Made by a program: the position numbers and the translations under genes
Shown here: in pieces, positions 6,993 through 7,600 of the stretch
Layout of the letters: each line of letters opens with the position of its first letter
Position numbering within the stretch: the first letter of the stretch is position 1
Source of the DNA: Candidatus Aminicenans sakinawicola JGI OTU-1
GTDB lineage: Bacteria; Acidobacteriota; Aminicenantia; Aminicenantales; Aminicenantaceae
Length of the DNA: 7,600 nt
Direction: 5' to 3'
NCBI GenBank assembly: GCA_000493965.1
Contig: AWNV01000041.1
Location: forward strand, 11,002-18,601
The notes under the pieces: model-generated
The model's input: the letters and a program-made list of their open reading frames with translations, nothing else
Told to the model about the DNA's origin: nothing
Database searches by the model: none

Positions 6993-7600
6993 ATTTTTGC
7001 AATCTGCGGTAGAGGGAAGTTCTGGAGAGGCCAAGTTCCTTGGCAGCATGGCTGATGTTCCCTTCATGTTTACTGATGACTTTCAGGATAGTTGCTTTCT
7101 CTACTTGTTCTAGATTGTAATCTTCAAAGATAAGAGCTTCTTTATTTTGAGCAGGAAACAAAAAATCTGAAGGCTGCAGCACCGGATAATCAGACATTAT
7201 GACTGCCCGTTCCAGGGCATGCTGCAATTCTCTTACATTCCCTGGCCAATGATATCTTTCGAATTTTTTTAAGGTTTCAGTATTAATTTTTTTTAGAAGT
7301 TTATTATATTTTTTACAATAAATTCTTAAGAAATGATCTGTAAGAAGAGGAAGGTCCTCATGTCGTTCACGTAATGGAGGCAGATTGATTTCAACAGTGT
7401 TAATTCGATAAAGCAAATCCTGGCGGAATTTATTTTGAGCTACCATGTTATAAATTGGCATGTTAGTCGCACATATAAGGCGTACATTTACTGAGACAGG
7501 CTTGTTCGAGCCAAGACGGGTCACTGTTCGTGTCGCAATAACACCAAGCAGTTTAGCCTGAAGAGCAAATGGAATGTTTCCTATTTCGTCAAGGAAAAGA
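6982..7600 (-). CDS. Sigma-54-dependent NtrC-family activator (N-terminus beyond window)
   Basis: The frame is open from the right edge to the TAA at 6982-6984, giving 205 visible residues, so the N-terminus is missing. A GTG at 7524 is internal, not the start, since family sequence continues beyond it. The visible part begins at Walker B LFLDEIG (1-7), then sensor I ATN (44-46), the arginine-finger region FRQDLLYRI (58-66), LPPLRER (73-79) and sensor II WPGNVREL (118-125) of the AAA+ domain. A Fis-type DNA-binding domain ends the protein (about 164-205: LEQVEKATI, NISHAAKELGLSRTSLYRRL). Such proteins bind upstream enhancers and use ATP to open promoters held by sigma-54 RNA polymerase. The GAFTGA loop and any receiver domain lie outside the window, so a response regulator is inferred from the adjoining kinase. 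The stop overlaps the kinase start by 11 bases. The helix after Walker B (LLGVIATRTVTRLG) departs from the common LLRVLQE form. Confidence 0.92.
   Translation of the reverse strand, partial: LFLDEIGNIPFALQAKLLGVIATRTVTRLGSNKPVSVNVRLICATNMPIYNMVAQNKFRQDLLYRINTVEINLPPLRERHEDLPLLTDHFLRIYCKKYNKLLKKINTETLKKFERYHWPGNVRELQHALERAVIMSDYPVLQPSDFLFPAQNKEALIFEDYNLEQVEKATILKVISKHEGNISHAAKELGLSRTSLYRRLQKYGL

Noticed and set aside
6982..7524. Start of the sigma-54 activator at the GTG at 7524
   Set aside because: The frame stays open to the window edge and encodes the conserved Walker B segment LFLDEIG upstream of that codon, so the GTG is internal.

Overview
This AT-rich window looks like part of the chromosome of a diderm (two-membrane) bacterium. 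Three things suggest this: an outer-membrane beta-barrel protein, an exported M1 peptidase, and an NtrC-family sigma-54 activator paired with an NtrB/NtrY-like kinase. Strong AGGAGG-type ribosome binding sites precede two genes, which argues against a typical Bacteroidota genome. A lineage such as Acidobacteriota/Aminicenantota-like bacteria would fit, but this is a loose inference. There are no tRNA or rRNA genes, CRISPR arrays, insertion sequences or phage genes.

Layout: (1) Positions 1-1004, minus strand, hold the N-terminal 334 codons of a porin-like outer-membrane protein that runs off the left edge. (2) Positions 1005-1198 are a divergent intergenic region with two abutting short palindromes. 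(3) Positions 1199-5622, plus strand, hold three closely spaced genes, probably one transcription unit: a secreted M1-family zinc metallopeptidase, an unrecognised six-helix membrane protein and a CPSF-like beta-CASP metallo-beta-lactamase-fold ribonuclease. Gaps are 16 and 31 bases. (4) After a 14-base convergent junction, the minus strand carries a sensor histidine kinase (5637-6992) and, upstream of it with an 11-base overlap, the C-terminal 205 codons of its likely partner, a sigma-54-dependent activator that continues past the right edge.

The peptidase and the membrane protein probably work at the cell envelope, but nothing in the sequence shows that they interact. The nuclease is a cytoplasmic RNA-processing type and may be co-transcribed for no functional reason. 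The kinase and activator form a two-component system whose target genes cannot be read from this window.

This is mostly an ordinary housekeeping and envelope region. I found no convincing undescribed system. The points most worth a second look are the altered exopeptidase motif of the M1 enzyme, the unknown membrane protein coupled to it, the kinase that has almost no extracytoplasmic sensor, and the paired palindromes between the divergent genes.
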